A stretch of DNA of 64,000 bases from Ktedonobacter robiniae (GCF_016587375.1 NZ_BNJG01000002.1:1364001-1428000), one strand, 5' to 3'. Shown: positions 1 to 9,506, numbered from the stretch's first letter. Made by a program: numbers and translations. Notes: generated from the letters alone by a model not told the origin.

Positions 1-1200
1 ACGGAGCGGCATGAGTCTACGCGCCAGCTCGGCATGTGGATGCGCGACATCTTCTCCGCCAATAAAGAGCAGCAGAACTTCCGCCTCTTCTGTCCCGACG
101 AGACCAACTCCAACCGCCTGAGCAATGTGTTTGAGGTCGAGAATCGCTGCTTCGTCGAGCCAATTATCAGCGATGATGACAATCTCTCGCCCGATGGGCG
201 CGTGATGGAGGTCTTAAGCGAGCATCTCTGTCAGGGCTGGCTGGAGGGCTATCTCCTCACCGGACGCCATGGCATCTTCGCCACCTATGAGGCCTTCGCC
301 ATGGTCTCGGCCTCTATGACCATCCAGCACTCCAAGTGGATGGAGGAGGGCATCAAGCTCCCCTGGCGCGCGGATATCTCCTCGCTCAATATCCTGCTGA
401 CCTCAACCTGCTGGCGCAACGACCACAACGGGTTCAGCCACCAGGGACCCGGCCTGATCGATACCGTGCTCTCCAAGAAAGGAACCGTGGCGCGTATCTA
501 CCTGCCACCCGATGCCAACTGCCTCCTCTCGGTGGCCGATCACTGCCTGCGCAGCCGCAACTATGTCAACCTGATTGTGATCGATAAGCAGCCCCAACTC
601 CAATGGCTCAATATGCAAGATGCCATTGACCACTGTACACGCGGCCTCTCGACCTGGCAGTGGGCCAGCAACGACCAGGACGTTGAGCCAGACGTGGTCA
701 TGGCCTGCGCGGGCGATATTCCCACCCTGGAGACCGTCGCGGCGGCCTGGTGGCTACGCCAGCACATCCCAGAGCTAAAAGTACGCGTGGTCAACGTGGT
801 CGACCTGATGACGCTCTATCCCCCCTATCTCCATCCTCACGGCATGGAGGAGGCCAAATTCGTCGAGCATTTTACCGAGGACAAACCGGTCGTCTTCGCC
901 TTTCACGGCTATCCACGCGCCGTTCACGAAATCGTGCATGGTCGCGCTAACGAGGAACGCTTCCACGTACGCGGCTTCAACGAAGAAGGCACAACCACGA
1001 CTCCCTTCGACATGGTGGTGCTCAACGGCATGAGCCGCTACCACCTCTGCATTGAGGTGTTGCGCCGCGCTCAGCGCGTTCGTGGACTCACTCCGGCCCT
1101 GATCGCTGAATGTAACGACCTACTTGCCAAGCACCATACCTACGTCCGCGCTCACCTCGAAGACATGCCCGAGATCCGCGACTGGACCTGGACCGATTAG
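1..1200 (+). CDS. xfp: Phosphoketolase, C-terminal part (5' truncated by window)
   Basis: The frame is open from base 1, so the start lies outside the window. About 399 residues remain. They match the C-terminal half of xylulose-5-phosphate/fructose-6-phosphate phosphoketolase, a thiamine-diphosphate enzyme that splits the sugar phosphate with inorganic phosphate to acetyl phosphate plus an aldose phosphate. Family-typical stretches are visible: SNRLSNVFEVENRCF, LEGYLLTGRHGIFATYEAF, the ISSLNILLTSTCWRNDHNGFS region, and the end with ALIAECNDLLAKHHTYVRAH. Full proteins are about 790 residues, so roughly half is seen. The gene ends at a TAG four bases before a long inverted repeat. Confidence 0.95.
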   Translation, partial: TERHESTRQLGMWMRDIFSANKEQQNFRLFCPDETNSNRLSNVFEVENRCFVEPIISDDDNLSPDGRVMEVLSEHLCQGWLEGYLLTGRHGIFATYEAFAMVSASMTIQHSKWMEEGIKLPWRADISSLNILLTSTCWRNDHNGFSHQGPGLIDTVLSKKGTVARIYLPPDANCLLSVADHCLRSRNYVNLIVIDKQPQLQWLNMQDAIDHCTRGLSTWQWASNDQDVEPDVVMACAGDIPTLETVAAAWWLRQHIPELKVRVVNVVDLMTLYPPYLHPHGMEEAKFVEHFTEDKPVVFAFHGYPRAVHEIVHGRANEERFHVRGFNEEGTTTTPFDMVVLNGMSRYHLCIEVLRRAQRVRGLTPALIAECNDLLAKHHTYVRAHLEDMPEIRDWTWTD

Positions 1201-1204
1201 CGAT

Positions 1205-1277
1205 ATAACATAGGGGTGATAGCGTGATGATGGGCTGGTTTCGCCAGCCCATCATCACGCTATCACCCCTATGTTAT
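1205..1277. terminator. Perfect 34-bp inverted repeat, 5-nt loop, between convergent genes
   Basis: Bases 1205-1238 pair without a mismatch with 1244-1277 around the loop TTTCG. It lies between the plus-strand phosphoketolase and the minus-strand response regulator, so it is probably a bidirectional transcription terminator. It has no clear T tract and its arms are far longer than a usual intrinsic terminator. Confidence 0.7.
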
Positions 1278-1298
1278 GCGAAGCACCGCAGGTGCAAG

Positions 1299-2003
1299 CT
1301 AACGAGACAGGAGTCCTCGTTCAAGCGCGACCGCAACGGCTGAGGTACGTGAGTCGACCCCAAGCTTGGTATAAATACTGGTGAGATGCGCCCCCACCGT
1401 GCGCAGGCTGATACCAAGTTGGGCTGCAATCTCTTTGCTGCGCTCGCCACTCGCCACTCTACGCAAAACTTCTAGCTCTCTCTCGCTTAGCTCACCCTCG
1501 CCACTACTCCTGGCCCTTGGAGAGGGACGCTGCTCCTGAGAAGCATGAGAAAGCAGGCGCGCCACAATTCCCGGCTGAAGCAGCGTTTCTCCACGCGCCG
1601 CGCTCCGTATGGCCTGAAACATTGTTTCACTACTGGTGTCTTTCAGCAGATAACCGCAAGCGCCAGCACGTAGACCGCGTAACATAAGATCGTCCTCGTT
1701 ATAGGTAGTCAAAATAACGATCGCGATATGCGGCCATTGCGCCCGCAAATGAGTGATCGCCTCCAGCCCATCCATTCCTGGCATACGCAAATCCATCAAC
1801 ACTACATCGGGTTGCGCCTCTTTGACGATACGAAGAGCGCTTGCTCCATCTGCCGCCTCCCCCACCATGACAAAGCCCTCGCCCAATATCTCTAGCATCA
1901 TACGCAAGCCTTCACGCACAACCTGATGATCGTCTACAACGACGACACGGATTAGCCCCTGCTCATGCTCATTCGCTTTCATACGTGTATATTCTTCACT
2001 CAT
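1299..2003 (-). CDS. NarL/FixJ-type response regulator (REC + LuxR HTH)
   Basis: A 234-residue cytoplasmic response regulator. The receiver domain has the acidic pocket (VVVDDHQ) and the phospho-acceptor Asp in VVLMDLRMPGMDG, near residue 66. The C-terminal LuxR-type helix-turn-helix begins LSERELEVLRRVASG. The start ATG at 2003 overlaps the end of the upstream kinase by 8 bases (ATGAGTGA), the usual arrangement of a cotranscribed, translationally coupled pair; the longer open frame upstream lies inside the kinase and is not used. It is expected to be phosphorylated by the adjacent kinase. The divergent ABC export operon starting at 3668 is a plausible target, which is inference. Confidence 0.93.
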   Translation of the reverse strand: MSEEYTRMKANEHEQGLIRVVVVDDHQVVREGLRMMLEILGEGFVMVGEAADGASALRIVKEAQPDVVLMDLRMPGMDGLEAITHLRAQWPHIAIVILTTYNEDDLMLRGLRAGACGYLLKDTSSETMFQAIRSAARGETLLQPGIVARLLSHASQEQRPSPRARSSGEGELSERELEVLRRVASGERSKEIAAQLGISLRTVGAHLTSIYTKLGVDSRTSAVAVALERGLLSR

Positions 2004-3363
2004 GACGCACCTCTTCCCAGACCGTTTCACGCTGTTCTTGCGGATGCTGCTCCAAGGAGAGCAGGCAAAAGAAACGCAGGGTCGTTCCCTTACCCGGATC
2101 ACTGCATACCTCAAAGCGAGCCCCGATCAGGCGCGCGCGCTCACGTAGTCCGAGCAAACCGAAGTGGCCAGGTAGCTGCTGCGCCTGGGCAGGAGCAAAA
2201 CCAACCCCGTCATCGCGTAACATAATGATTAGCTGTTGCCGCTCACACACAGCACTCAAAAAAACGTTATGCGCCTGGGCATGCCGCACGATATTGCTAA
2301 GTCCCTCGCTAATCATTCGCTGGATATGCTCATACGAGGCAGGAGGAGCCATGGTCAGGGCTTCGATATCACACTCACAGGGAATGCTTGTGTACTCAGT
2401 AAAGCGTTTGACCTCCTGCTGGATAGCCTCTTGCAGATCAAGGGAACCAGGGGTTTCGGCGCGCAGATCGTCAATGACGTTGCGAGCCTCCGTAAGGGTT
2501 GCACGCGCACGCGCCATCGCTTGCTGCACAATATCGCGTGCCTGTCTAACTTGCTCGCGTGCGAGCAAACCATTCGTCGTCTCCAACTGCATAGTAATGG
2601 CGACCAGGCCTTGAGAGAGCGTGTCATGCAGCTCACGTGCCAGCCGCTGACGTTCCGTAATCAACGTCAGGTCTTGTACCTGGGCTGCGTAATCCTCAAG
2701 CTGTATATGCGCCTCCTCCAACTGCGCATGGGTATGTTCCAGTTCGTGGTGCGCCTGTTCAACCTCACTGAGCAACTCCTGATCACGCTGGTGAGCCTGT
2801 GCGCGTTGGCGGTAGAGGAGAAGGCAGGCAACGATAAACATCAGAATGACCAGGAAGTTGGCGGACTTGACGAGGGAATTCTGGAAATTGGTTGTAAATA
2901 GACCTTGTTGTGGAAGAGTCGCAAGCGTATATAAAACAAGGTAGCTACCCGAGATGATAATCGTCGGGCGCGTCCACTTAAGCAAGCTCACTGCCTCAAG
3001 CGTTAATGCGAGAAAGAGCGTTGAGATCGCAAACTGCGCGCCAGTAACTACCAACATACTCTCTACGAGTAACGCCTGGACAAGAAAATAGACCCAGAGG
3101 TAACGCTGCTTGAGATGCCCGTAGAGCGCGATCCAATGCAGCGCGCCATGTAACAATAATCCGCAAGAGACAAACACCAGGTCTCCAAGGACTGAGTAGA
3201 GTCCCGCCGCTCCATTTTTCCCCATCACGCCCATAGAATCTTGCATAGCCGACAGGTACATCAATACACTCTGAGCATACACAACTCCTACCCATACCAG
3301 GAGAAGCCAGCGCAAAGGATGTTTCTGACTGACAACTATATTCCGCTGCTGCATCTTACGCAT
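1996..3363 (-). CDS. Sensor histidine kinase, NarX/LiaS type (HisKA_3)
   Basis: A 455-residue membrane kinase. The first ~180 residues form several transmembrane segments with no large extracytoplasmic domain, suggesting intramembrane sensing. A charged coiled coil (about 185-235) leads into a HisKA_3 dimerisation domain with the phospho-acceptor His in RQRLARELHDTLSQG (near residue 245). A HATPase domain at the C-terminus has RDDGVGF, GHFGLLGLRER and GKGTTLRF. It phosphorylates the downstream NarL-type regulator, whose start codon lies inside the end of this gene. Its own promoter must lie in the 304-bp divergent region before the ABC operon. Confidence 0.93.
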   Translation of the reverse strand: MRKMQQRNIVVSQKHPLRWLLLVWVGVVYAQSVLMYLSAMQDSMGVMGKNGAAGLYSVLGDLVFVSCGLLLHGALHWIALYGHLKQRYLWVYFLVQALLVESMLVVTGAQFAISTLFLALTLEAVSLLKWTRPTIIISGSYLVLYTLATLPQQGLFTTNFQNSLVKSANFLVILMFIVACLLLYRQRAQAHQRDQELLSEVEQAHHELEHTHAQLEEAHIQLEDYAAQVQDLTLITERQRLARELHDTLSQGLVAITMQLETTNGLLAREQVRQARDIVQQAMARARATLTEARNVIDDLRAETPGSLDLQEAIQQEVKRFTEYTSIPCECDIEALTMAPPASYEHIQRMISEGLSNIVRHAQAHNVFLSAVCERQQLIIMLRDDGVGFAPAQAQQLPGHFGLLGLRERARLIGARFEVCSDPGKGTTLRFFCLLSLEQHPQEQRETVWEEVRHE

Positions 3364-3667
3364 CGCTCCATTTTATAGGGCGTTCTCGGCGCCTACGTCG
3401 CTTCGTCTGGGTATAGACTGCGATGTGCAAATGCCACAGCTTATACCAGACGAAGCGAGTGATATTACCCAAGTATAGCATCGCTCACTAGAAAGCCAAG
3501 CTGTCAAAGCATGCATTCTTGATTGCAGAGTTGTGCAATACAGGTTTGATCAATGAGGTTTGCATGGATATACGATGTCTTCCGCCTCAATGTTGCGTAC
3601 AGTTTAAACAGATCCAGTATCGTGTAAAGTCTCTATTAAGCGCTACACATAACAGGAGCAGCAGTTT
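3364..3667. promoter_or_regulatory. Divergent intergenic region with a 16-bp interrupted dyad
   Basis: This gap separates the sensor kinase (minus) from the ABC ATPase (plus). Bases 3399-3415 and 3442-3457 form a near-perfect inverted repeat (CGCTTCGTCTGG...CCAGACGAAGCG, one bulged G). Its place between divergent units makes it a candidate regulator site or a hairpin in the kinase leader. No gene is supported here. Confidence 0.45.
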
Positions 3668-4435
3668 ATGTTTATATCAGAAATGCAGGCGCAAAAATCA
3701 GATATTATTGAGGCCATTGATGTGCGCAAAAATTACGCTACAGGAAAATTACATGTTCAGGCCTTGAAAGGTATCAACCTTCACATTCGGCAAGGCGAGG
3801 TTGTGGCAATCATGGGTCCAAGCGGATGCGGAAAAACCACACTTCTCAACTGCCTAAGTGGGCTCGATAATGTCTCTTCCGGCATCATCAAAATCGCGAG
3901 CAAGGATATTCGTAGTTTCTCAGACCGCGAGCTTACCGCCTTCCGCGCTCGCGAAATGGGTTTCATCTTTCAAACTTATAACCTGCTACCAATTCTCACC
4001 GGGCTGGAGAATGTTGAGTTACCCCTTCTCGCCAGCGGCGTGCGGGCGAAAGAGGCTCGTGAACGGGCCCTGCTCAGCATTGAGCAGGTTGGCCTGGGCG
4101 ACTGGCGCTCCCATCGTCCGGCCGAGATGAGCGGAGGGCAACGTCAACGCTTCGCCATCGCTCGTGCCCTCGCCACAGCTCCCTCTATCATCTGGGCCGA
4201 TGAGCCAACAGGTGCGCTCGACAGCCAGACCAGCCAGGAGATTATCGATCTGATGCTCTCACTCAATCGCGATTACAACCTGACCTTTGTCTGGGTAACG
4301 CATGCACCTGAGGTCGCTCGCCAGGCTCAACGCCTGATTATGATGCGCGATGGTTCTATTGTGGAAGATCAGCCACTTTCAGCAACCGGATCTCCCTTAA
4401 CCGCAATTCAGCAGAGTGGAGAAAGCCATGCATAA
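3668..4435 (+). CDS. ABC transporter ATPase, LolD/MacB type
   Basis: A 255-residue ATPase of the class that pairs with FtsX-type permeases. Walker A is GPSGCGKTT (residues 50-58), the signature is MSGGQRQRFAIARALA, and Walker B is IIWADEPTG followed by ALDSQTSQEI and the switch His in VWVTHAPE. The ATG follows an AGGAGCAGCAG ribosome site. Its end overlaps the next permease gene by 8 bases. Such systems act as mechanotransmission or export pumps, for example in peptide or antibiotic defence. The kinase/regulator pair divergent from it suggests stimulus-dependent expression. Confidence 0.93.
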   Translation: MFISEMQAQKSDIIEAIDVRKNYATGKLHVQALKGINLHIRQGEVVAIMGPSGCGKTTLLNCLSGLDNVSSGIIKIASKDIRSFSDRELTAFRAREMGFIFQTYNLLPILTGLENVELPLLASGVRAKEARERALLSIEQVGLGDWRSHRPAEMSGGQRQRFAIARALATAPSIIWADEPTGALDSQTSQEIIDLMLSLNRDYNLTFVWVTHAPEVARQAQRLIMMRDGSIVEDQPLSATGSPLTAIQQSGESHA

Positions 4436-7400
4436 TATTATCAATGACCTCTCTCCTACGATCCTCGTCGCCTGGCTCGGACTCATTACCGGTACATGTC
4501 TTCTCGGTATCCTGCTATCAGGAAGCCTGAAACCATTTTTGCTAAAGATGGGCGCGTGCAACGCCTTGCGCCGCCCCCGGCAAGCCCTGCTCCTGGTATT
4601 CGGTCTGGCACTGGCAACTGGCATCATCGTGGCCGCGCTTGGCATCCAGGACAGTTTTAACGCCTCAATGGCTCCCTATCGCCTGGCACAGATGGGCAAC
4701 GTTGATGAATCGATCACTGGAACCTTCACGCAACAGCAGATCGCTACTTATCAGGCGCAGATACGGCAGCAACACGACGTACAGGCGGTCTCAGCACTTT
4801 TCTATGCGCATGGGGCTGGTGGCTCAAATGTCTGGTCAAGCCGTACAGGTACCTCCCTGGGGAGTCTGTCCACCTACGCTATTCCCCCGGACTTCGACAC
4901 TGTCTATGGTCCACTTACCGACAGCCATGGGCAGCATATCCACTTCGCCGACCTGCGTCCAGACGAGGTCTACCTGAGCAAGACCCTGGTTAGCAGTTTT
5001 GATGTACAACCAGGAGATACCTTACAAATCCAATTCTTCTTTAGTGGCGTGGGAAAATTCATCTCGACAAGCGCTCGTGTACGCGCCCTGCTGCCTAACG
5101 ACCTGGCCTTTACCTCCGGTGAACTGGCTAGCAACAACCCCGCAGGAGAGATCATCTTACCGCTCGCTACCTTGCAGGGATTGGCAGCCCAACAGCTTCA
5201 CCAGGATTTTATTGTGAATACCATTTGCGTGAAAAATGTAGGCAGCGGGGGCATGGATGATATTGGGCCCGCCGGAGAACGTAGCCAGGCCATACAGAGC
5301 ACTCTCAGCCATATCGTCGGCGTACCCGTTCTCGATGTAAACGGCGGCCTTGACCTCGATACACAATTTAATGATGTGCTAATTCATCCTCTCAAGCCGG
5401 ATATGGTGCAGCGTTACGGCGTACCTTTAAGCTTCGCCTTACGCCAGACAAGCGCCGCGCAGCAGCTCCACTTCTCTATCCCCCTCCTCAGCGATCTCCT
5501 GGTTGGCGCGGCGCTGCTTCTCCTGGTGCTCCTCTTCCTCTTACTGGCCGCTGAGCGACGCTCTGAACTGGGTATCAGTCGCGCGCTTGGGCTTCAGCGT
5601 GGACACCTCATCCAGCTATTATTACTTGAGGGCTGTATCTATACTCTGGTAGGAGGCTTACTCGGCATTCTGTTGGGGCTGGGTATTATCGCCGCTCTGT
5701 TAGCACTTCTCTCCACGGTTCCGCAATTAGGGGGCGCATCCATAGCGCTACACGTCTGGGTGAGCTGGCAGAACCTTGGAACGGCCTATTGTCTGGGCAC
5801 ACTGGTGGCGCTACTGGCCATATTCCTTAGCGCTATCTGGATCAGTAGCCCAAATATTGTCGCGGCTATCCGCAATCTCGATGAGCCACCTACCCTTACA
5901 GCTCGTTTATCACAACTTGTGCTCGCGCTATGGCTACCACCTCGCGACGAAGCTGGTTTGGTCATCCCTGAAACCCTGGCGCGCCAGATAGGGCGACGAG
6001 TCGAGGCCATAGGGAGACTGCTCTGGGGACTCTTTGCTCGCGGCGTACTTAGCCTTCCGCTAGGACTTTACCTGCTTCAGCAAGGTATGCATCAGGAGCA
6101 GATCTGGTTACAACACCTCGGCATTACCCTCGCCTGTGCCGGAGCCTGTCTGCTCATTGCCTGGCTCCTTCAATGTCTCAAAGTACCTTCTAGCTTCGCG
6201 CGCCGCCTGGGCTTTACGCTCCTGGGGTTAAGCTGGCTGGCTTTCGGCCTCTATAAAAACATTCTCCTGGGCTTCTTTATCGACGTTCCAGGTGACAATG
6301 AGCCATTCCTGACGCTTGATACGCTATTAAGCACGTTGACACTCGTGAGTGGAGCAGTCATCCTGGCGATGTCCAATGTGGATCTCCTACTTCACGCTTT
6401 TTCAACACTTATACGACGTGTACGTAGCCTGGCGCCTATCAGTCGTACAAGCCTGGCCTATCCGCTAACATTCCGCTTCCGCACTGGCACGACCATCTCC
6501 TTGCTGAGCCTGGTCATGTTGCTTGTGACTTTCTTTACCACCATCAATCTGGTAGACATTCAGCACAATCAGCTAGATACCATCACAGGCGGTTACCAAC
6601 TTGGCATGACAGATCCCAGGCCAGGACTGGAGCAACAATTTCAGTCTGCGCCCGAACTACAGCAACAGTTTCAACGTATGGCATCCCTACACGCACTGCT
6701 CGGCATTATCAAAGGCAATCAGGTAGCCCTCAACGTGCCGCTACGCCTGCATCTGCCCAACGGCGATACCACTCTTAAGAGTCTGATGCCAACTGAGGCC
6801 AGTGACGCCTTCCTCGCTGGCACCCAGCTTCCCTTTCTGGCACGCGCCCAGTCCTATACCTCTGACCGCCAGGTCTGGGACACGCTACAAAATCAGGCTG
6901 GATATGCGGTGTTGCGCTATGACACCGATGCGTCAGGGCTACCTACAGGCAATGGTTTTAAGCCCTTTACGGTTGATATTCCTGATCGCACAGTCCCTCA
7001 AGGCGTGCATTATCATCCTGTGATCATTATTGGCATCCTCGCACCCGACACCTATTATCCCTCCCTCTTCGTATCTCAGCGCACAGCACGTGATCTTATG
7101 ATTGGACAGGCTGTCAAAGGTAAAGGCGACATCACGTACTACACCTACCTCTTTCAAGAACGTGATGGAACCCAAAACAGCCAGGCCATACGCGTGCTGA
7201 ACCACATCTTCAGTTCGGGCAATCGACGCCTGGCCTTTCAGGTACTCGATCCCAGCGAGGGCAATACGGCCACAGCTATATTAACGCTAACTATCACAGG
7301 GTATCTCGGCCTGGGACTAATCTTTGGCATCCTGGCAATCGCCATTATCATCAGCCGCGCAGTAGTTGAGCGACGACAACAGATTGGTATGTTGCGTGCG

Positions 7401-7664
7401 TTAGGCTTCTCGCGTGGATTAATCCTACGCTCCTTCTTGCTAGAAGCGAGCATCATTGTCACTCTGGGTCTGCTGCTTGGGACGCTGCTAGCCTGTGGCC
7501 TCGCTTACCAGGTCTTTACTGCCTACTCCGAGAACTTTCCCTTGCCCATCTTACCCTTGCTGTTGATACTCCTGGCCTGTTACCTGGTAGCATCTCTCGC
7601 AACCATTTTCCCGGCTCGCCAGGCTGCACACCTCTCGCCAGCGGAAGCTCTGCGCTATGAATAA
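4428..7664 (+). CDS. FtsX-like ABC permease, two FtsX domains
   Basis: A 1078-residue membrane protein. N-terminal membrane segments are followed by an extracytoplasmic MacB_PCD-like region, a first FtsX unit near residues 350-470 (RRSELGISRALGLQRG), further membrane helices, a second extracytoplasmic region, and a C-terminal FtsX unit (RRQQIGMLRALGFSRG) ending FPARQAAHLSPAEALRYE. This tandem layout is usual for large permeases partnered with LolD-like ATPases. The ATG at 4428 is preferred over an upstream GTG because GGAG lies 7 bases before it and it overlaps the ATPase stop (ATGCATAA). The substrate is unknown. Confidence 0.92.
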   Translation: MHNIINDLSPTILVAWLGLITGTCLLGILLSGSLKPFLLKMGACNALRRPRQALLLVFGLALATGIIVAALGIQDSFNASMAPYRLAQMGNVDESITGTFTQQQIATYQAQIRQQHDVQAVSALFYAHGAGGSNVWSSRTGTSLGSLSTYAIPPDFDTVYGPLTDSHGQHIHFADLRPDEVYLSKTLVSSFDVQPGDTLQIQFFFSGVGKFISTSARVRALLPNDLAFTSGELASNNPAGEIILPLATLQGLAAQQLHQDFIVNTICVKNVGSGGMDDIGPAGERSQAIQSTLSHIVGVPVLDVNGGLDLDTQFNDVLIHPLKPDMVQRYGVPLSFALRQTSAAQQLHFSIPLLSDLLVGAALLLLVLLFLLLAAERRSELGISRALGLQRGHLIQLLLLEGCIYTLVGGLLGILLGLGIIAALLALLSTVPQLGGASIALHVWVSWQNLGTAYCLGTLVALLAIFLSAIWISSPNIVAAIRNLDEPPTLTARLSQLVLALWLPPRDEAGLVIPETLARQIGRRVEAIGRLLWGLFARGVLSLPLGLYLLQQGMHQEQIWLQHLGITLACAGACLLIAWLLQCLKVPSSFARRLGFTLLGLSWLAFGLYKNILLGFFIDVPGDNEPFLTLDTLLSTLTLVSGAVILAMSNVDLLLHAFSTLIRRVRSLAPISRTSLAYPLTFRFRTGTTISLLSLVMLLVTFFTTINLVDIQHNQLDTITGGYQLGMTDPRPGLEQQFQSAPELQQQFQRMASLHALLGIIKGNQVALNVPLRLHLPNGDTTLKSLMPTEASDAFLAGTQLPFLARAQSYTSDRQVWDTLQNQAGYAVLRYDTDASGLPTGNGFKPFTVDIPDRTVPQGVHYHPVIIIGILAPDTYYPSLFVSQRTARDLMIGQAVKGKGDITYYTYLFQERDGTQNSQAIRVLNHIFSSGNRRLAFQVLDPSEGNTATAILTLTITGYLGLGLIFGILAIAIIISRAVVERRQQIGMLRALGFSRGLILRSFLLEASIIVTLGLLLGTLLACGLAYQVFTAYSENFPLPILPLLLILLACYLVASLATIFPARQAAHLSPAEALRYE

Positions 7665-8190
7665 AGAAGGGAACAACTTCGCTATGCCAGCACCACAAAT
7701 TGATCTCAATAAAAAACCTCAAGCCAGGTCCAATACATGGGGCAAGCTGCTGCTTGTCGTCGGACTGAGCGCTATTATCCTGCTAGGCGGAGGCATAATT
7801 CTCTGGCAGGTAACGATACGACAGCCTGCAAACCATGTGACCCAAGATGAGGCATCTTCAAGCAACTCGCAGGGTAAAAACACTGCCTGTGGTCCTCGTC
7901 TCCCTATGGATAGCATCTTACAAGAGATAGCTAACCAGCTTCAAATAAACCTCGACCAGGTCAAGCAACAGGTACGCGCAGGGAAGAAACTCCGTGATCT
8001 CGCCGCAGGCAAGAACATCTCGCTTGCCCGCCTGCATGCTATTGAAATACAGGCCTTCGAGGATGGAAACAACCAGTGGCAGCGCCAGGGTTGCCTCTCG
8101 CCACAGGATTACAAAGACAACCAACAACGCTATAGCGTCTTAACTCCCCTGCAACTAGATGACGAAGTTACTGACACTCTTACCCACTAA
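7657..8190 (+). CDS. Membrane-anchored extracytoplasmic protein of unknown function
   Basis: A 177-residue protein whose start overlaps the permease stop by 8 bases (ATGAATAA). An alternative ATG lies at 7684. It has one N-terminal transmembrane helix (LLLVVGLSAIILLGGGIILW) and an outward-facing C-terminal part. The stretch LDQVKQQVRAGKKLRDLAAG resembles a short helical repeat often seen in surface proteins of Chloroflexota and Actinobacteria (resemblance judged by eye). Its position as third gene of the operon suggests an accessory subunit of the ABC complex. No enzymatic motif is visible. Confidence 0.75.
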   Translation: MNKEGNNFAMPAPQIDLNKKPQARSNTWGKLLLVVGLSAIILLGGGIILWQVTIRQPANHVTQDEASSSNSQGKNTACGPRLPMDSILQEIANQLQINLDQVKQQVRAGKKLRDLAAGKNISLARLHAIEIQAFEDGNNQWQRQGCLSPQDYKDNQQRYSVLTPLQLDDEVTDTLTH

Positions 8191-8201
8191 GATACATTTG
8201 C

Positions 8202-8302
8202 TGTGTTCCAGGGTCCAGGCATGCCTGGACCCTGGAACACACTAGAAGTGCTCATAACGTACCCTATATACAGGATACGTTATGAGCACTTCTAGTGTGT
8301 TC
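8202..8302. terminator. Two overlapping long palindromes after the ABC operon
   Basis: Bases 8202-8241 are a perfect 40-base palindrome with no loop, centred on GCATGC. Bases 8235-8261 pair perfectly with 8276-8302 around a 14-nt loop. The two share about 7 bases (GAACACA), so only one hairpin can form at a time. The rest of the gap up to 8636 holds no supported gene; a 78-codon frame from 8282 begins inside the second palindrome and was not accepted. Confidence 0.65.
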
Positions 8303-8636
8303 GCCCGCTGGCATCCATACCACCTTTTTTCGTCAGATACGGTGCATTCGCCAGATGAAATATTCTTTCCCCCGTATGCCTCAACAGCCTTCTCTGCCTG
8401 CAAGCAGAACTATACAATAGAGCATCCCAATTTCAAGCCCGTCCCTAAAGGCAAAAGGCAGGATTTACATATTTTGTATACATTGTGTCAATTCTTTATT
8501 CAAACCTTTGACTTATAGACATAAATAATGAATAATAAGGAGACACGAGGGCGATCTTCCCAACGCTCTCATTGGTAATCCCACGCAAGGCGTACTCACT
8601 GGGTGGTCTCCACCCCTGGCAAGATCGAGGGCACAT

Positions 8637-9305
8637 ATGAAAAACGCGACTCCTGGTCTCACCTGGTTGATTGAGCACATCCTCCCTCGGGGAGAACTTA
8701 CCGTTATGCAAGGCCCGCTCCACATTGGTAGATCGCTGCTCCTGCTCGATTGGGCGCTCTGCTCCGCTACTGGCAAATCCTGGTTTGGGCATCTGGTTCA
8801 TCCTGGTTCAGTAGCTTTCTGTTCCACCGAGAAATTGCAGGACCTTGGACAACGGGCACGCGCCTGGTACACAGCCTACCAGTCGGACATCGATCTCCCC
8901 GTCCAGCACACTCCGATCTCCTTCTTTGAGCTAGAGGCCCTCTCTGAAGAGAACTATCTTGCGGCCAGTGAACAGCTCGTAGAAGAGATCAAGGACATGC
9001 AGGATCCGCCATCGCTCATTATCCTGGATGTCGAAGGCACCAACGAACGCCAGGCACGCGTGCTTGCCTACCGCTTATGGCAATATTTCGGCGCCACAGT
9101 CCTGCTAACCTCCTCCGATTCCTCCCGCGATGATATCCTCAAGCTCGTTCCCTCTGGCTATAAAGATGAGCAGGAGTTCCTCTTGCATTTCCCCGGCACC
9201 TATGGCACCTCTGCGCTCCAATTGCGCCTGCAATCTGTCGCCAGGCCGGGAAAGGACTTTCCACCCTCACACATCATCGAATGTAGCGACCAGCAATCAG
9301 CTTAA
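8637..9305 (+). CDS. RecA/RepA-like ATPase-fold protein with degenerate P-loop
   Basis: A 222-residue protein arranged like RepA/AAA_25 proteins (GELTVMQGPLHIGRSLLLLD, then WALCSATGKSWFGHLV, a typical strand-helix after Walker A). The P-loop at residues 26-33 reads GPLHIGRS: the invariant Lys is Arg. A Walker B-like strand, PPSLIILDVEGTNE, follows near residue 120-135. The fold assignment is by pattern; loss of the Lys suggests weak or absent ATP hydrolysis. A GAGGG ribosome site precedes the ATG. No replication or plasmid genes are nearby. The TAA lies at the edge of the next inverted repeat. Confidence 0.6.
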   Translation: MKNATPGLTWLIEHILPRGELTVMQGPLHIGRSLLLLDWALCSATGKSWFGHLVHPGSVAFCSTEKLQDLGQRARAWYTAYQSDIDLPVQHTPISFFELEALSEENYLAASEQLVEEIKDMQDPPSLIILDVEGTNERQARVLAYRLWQYFGATVLLTSSDSSRDDILKLVPSGYKDEQEFLLHFPGTYGTSALQLRLQSVARPGKDFPPSHIIECSDQQSA

Positions 9306-9366
9306 GGGTGATATGGTAGTATAGAGCGTCCTGGGCCAGGACGCTCTATACTACCATATCACCCTT
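9304..9366. terminator. Perfect 31-bp inverted repeat, 1-nt spacer
   Basis: Bases 9304-9334 are fully complementary to 9336-9366. The left arm begins within the stop codon of the ATPase-like gene, so the gene end is part of the hairpin. Probable terminator of that gene before the site-2 protease gene. Confidence 0.65.
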
Positions 9367-9506
9367 ACGTCCCCAGTATGCTTTCTTCAAGCTCCCTTTC
9401 AATTGTCCGCTACTTGCAAAAGCAAGGGAATGGTAACCAACTTCTGGCTTTCTCCGTGATCAGAGTAAGAGTACCTGTACCTGGTGATATCACAAGGAGT
9501 ACTGTC

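Noticed and set aside
8282..8518. A 78-codon frame after the ABC operon
   Set aside because: It starts inside a palindrome, has no ribosome site and shows no recognisable protein pattern.
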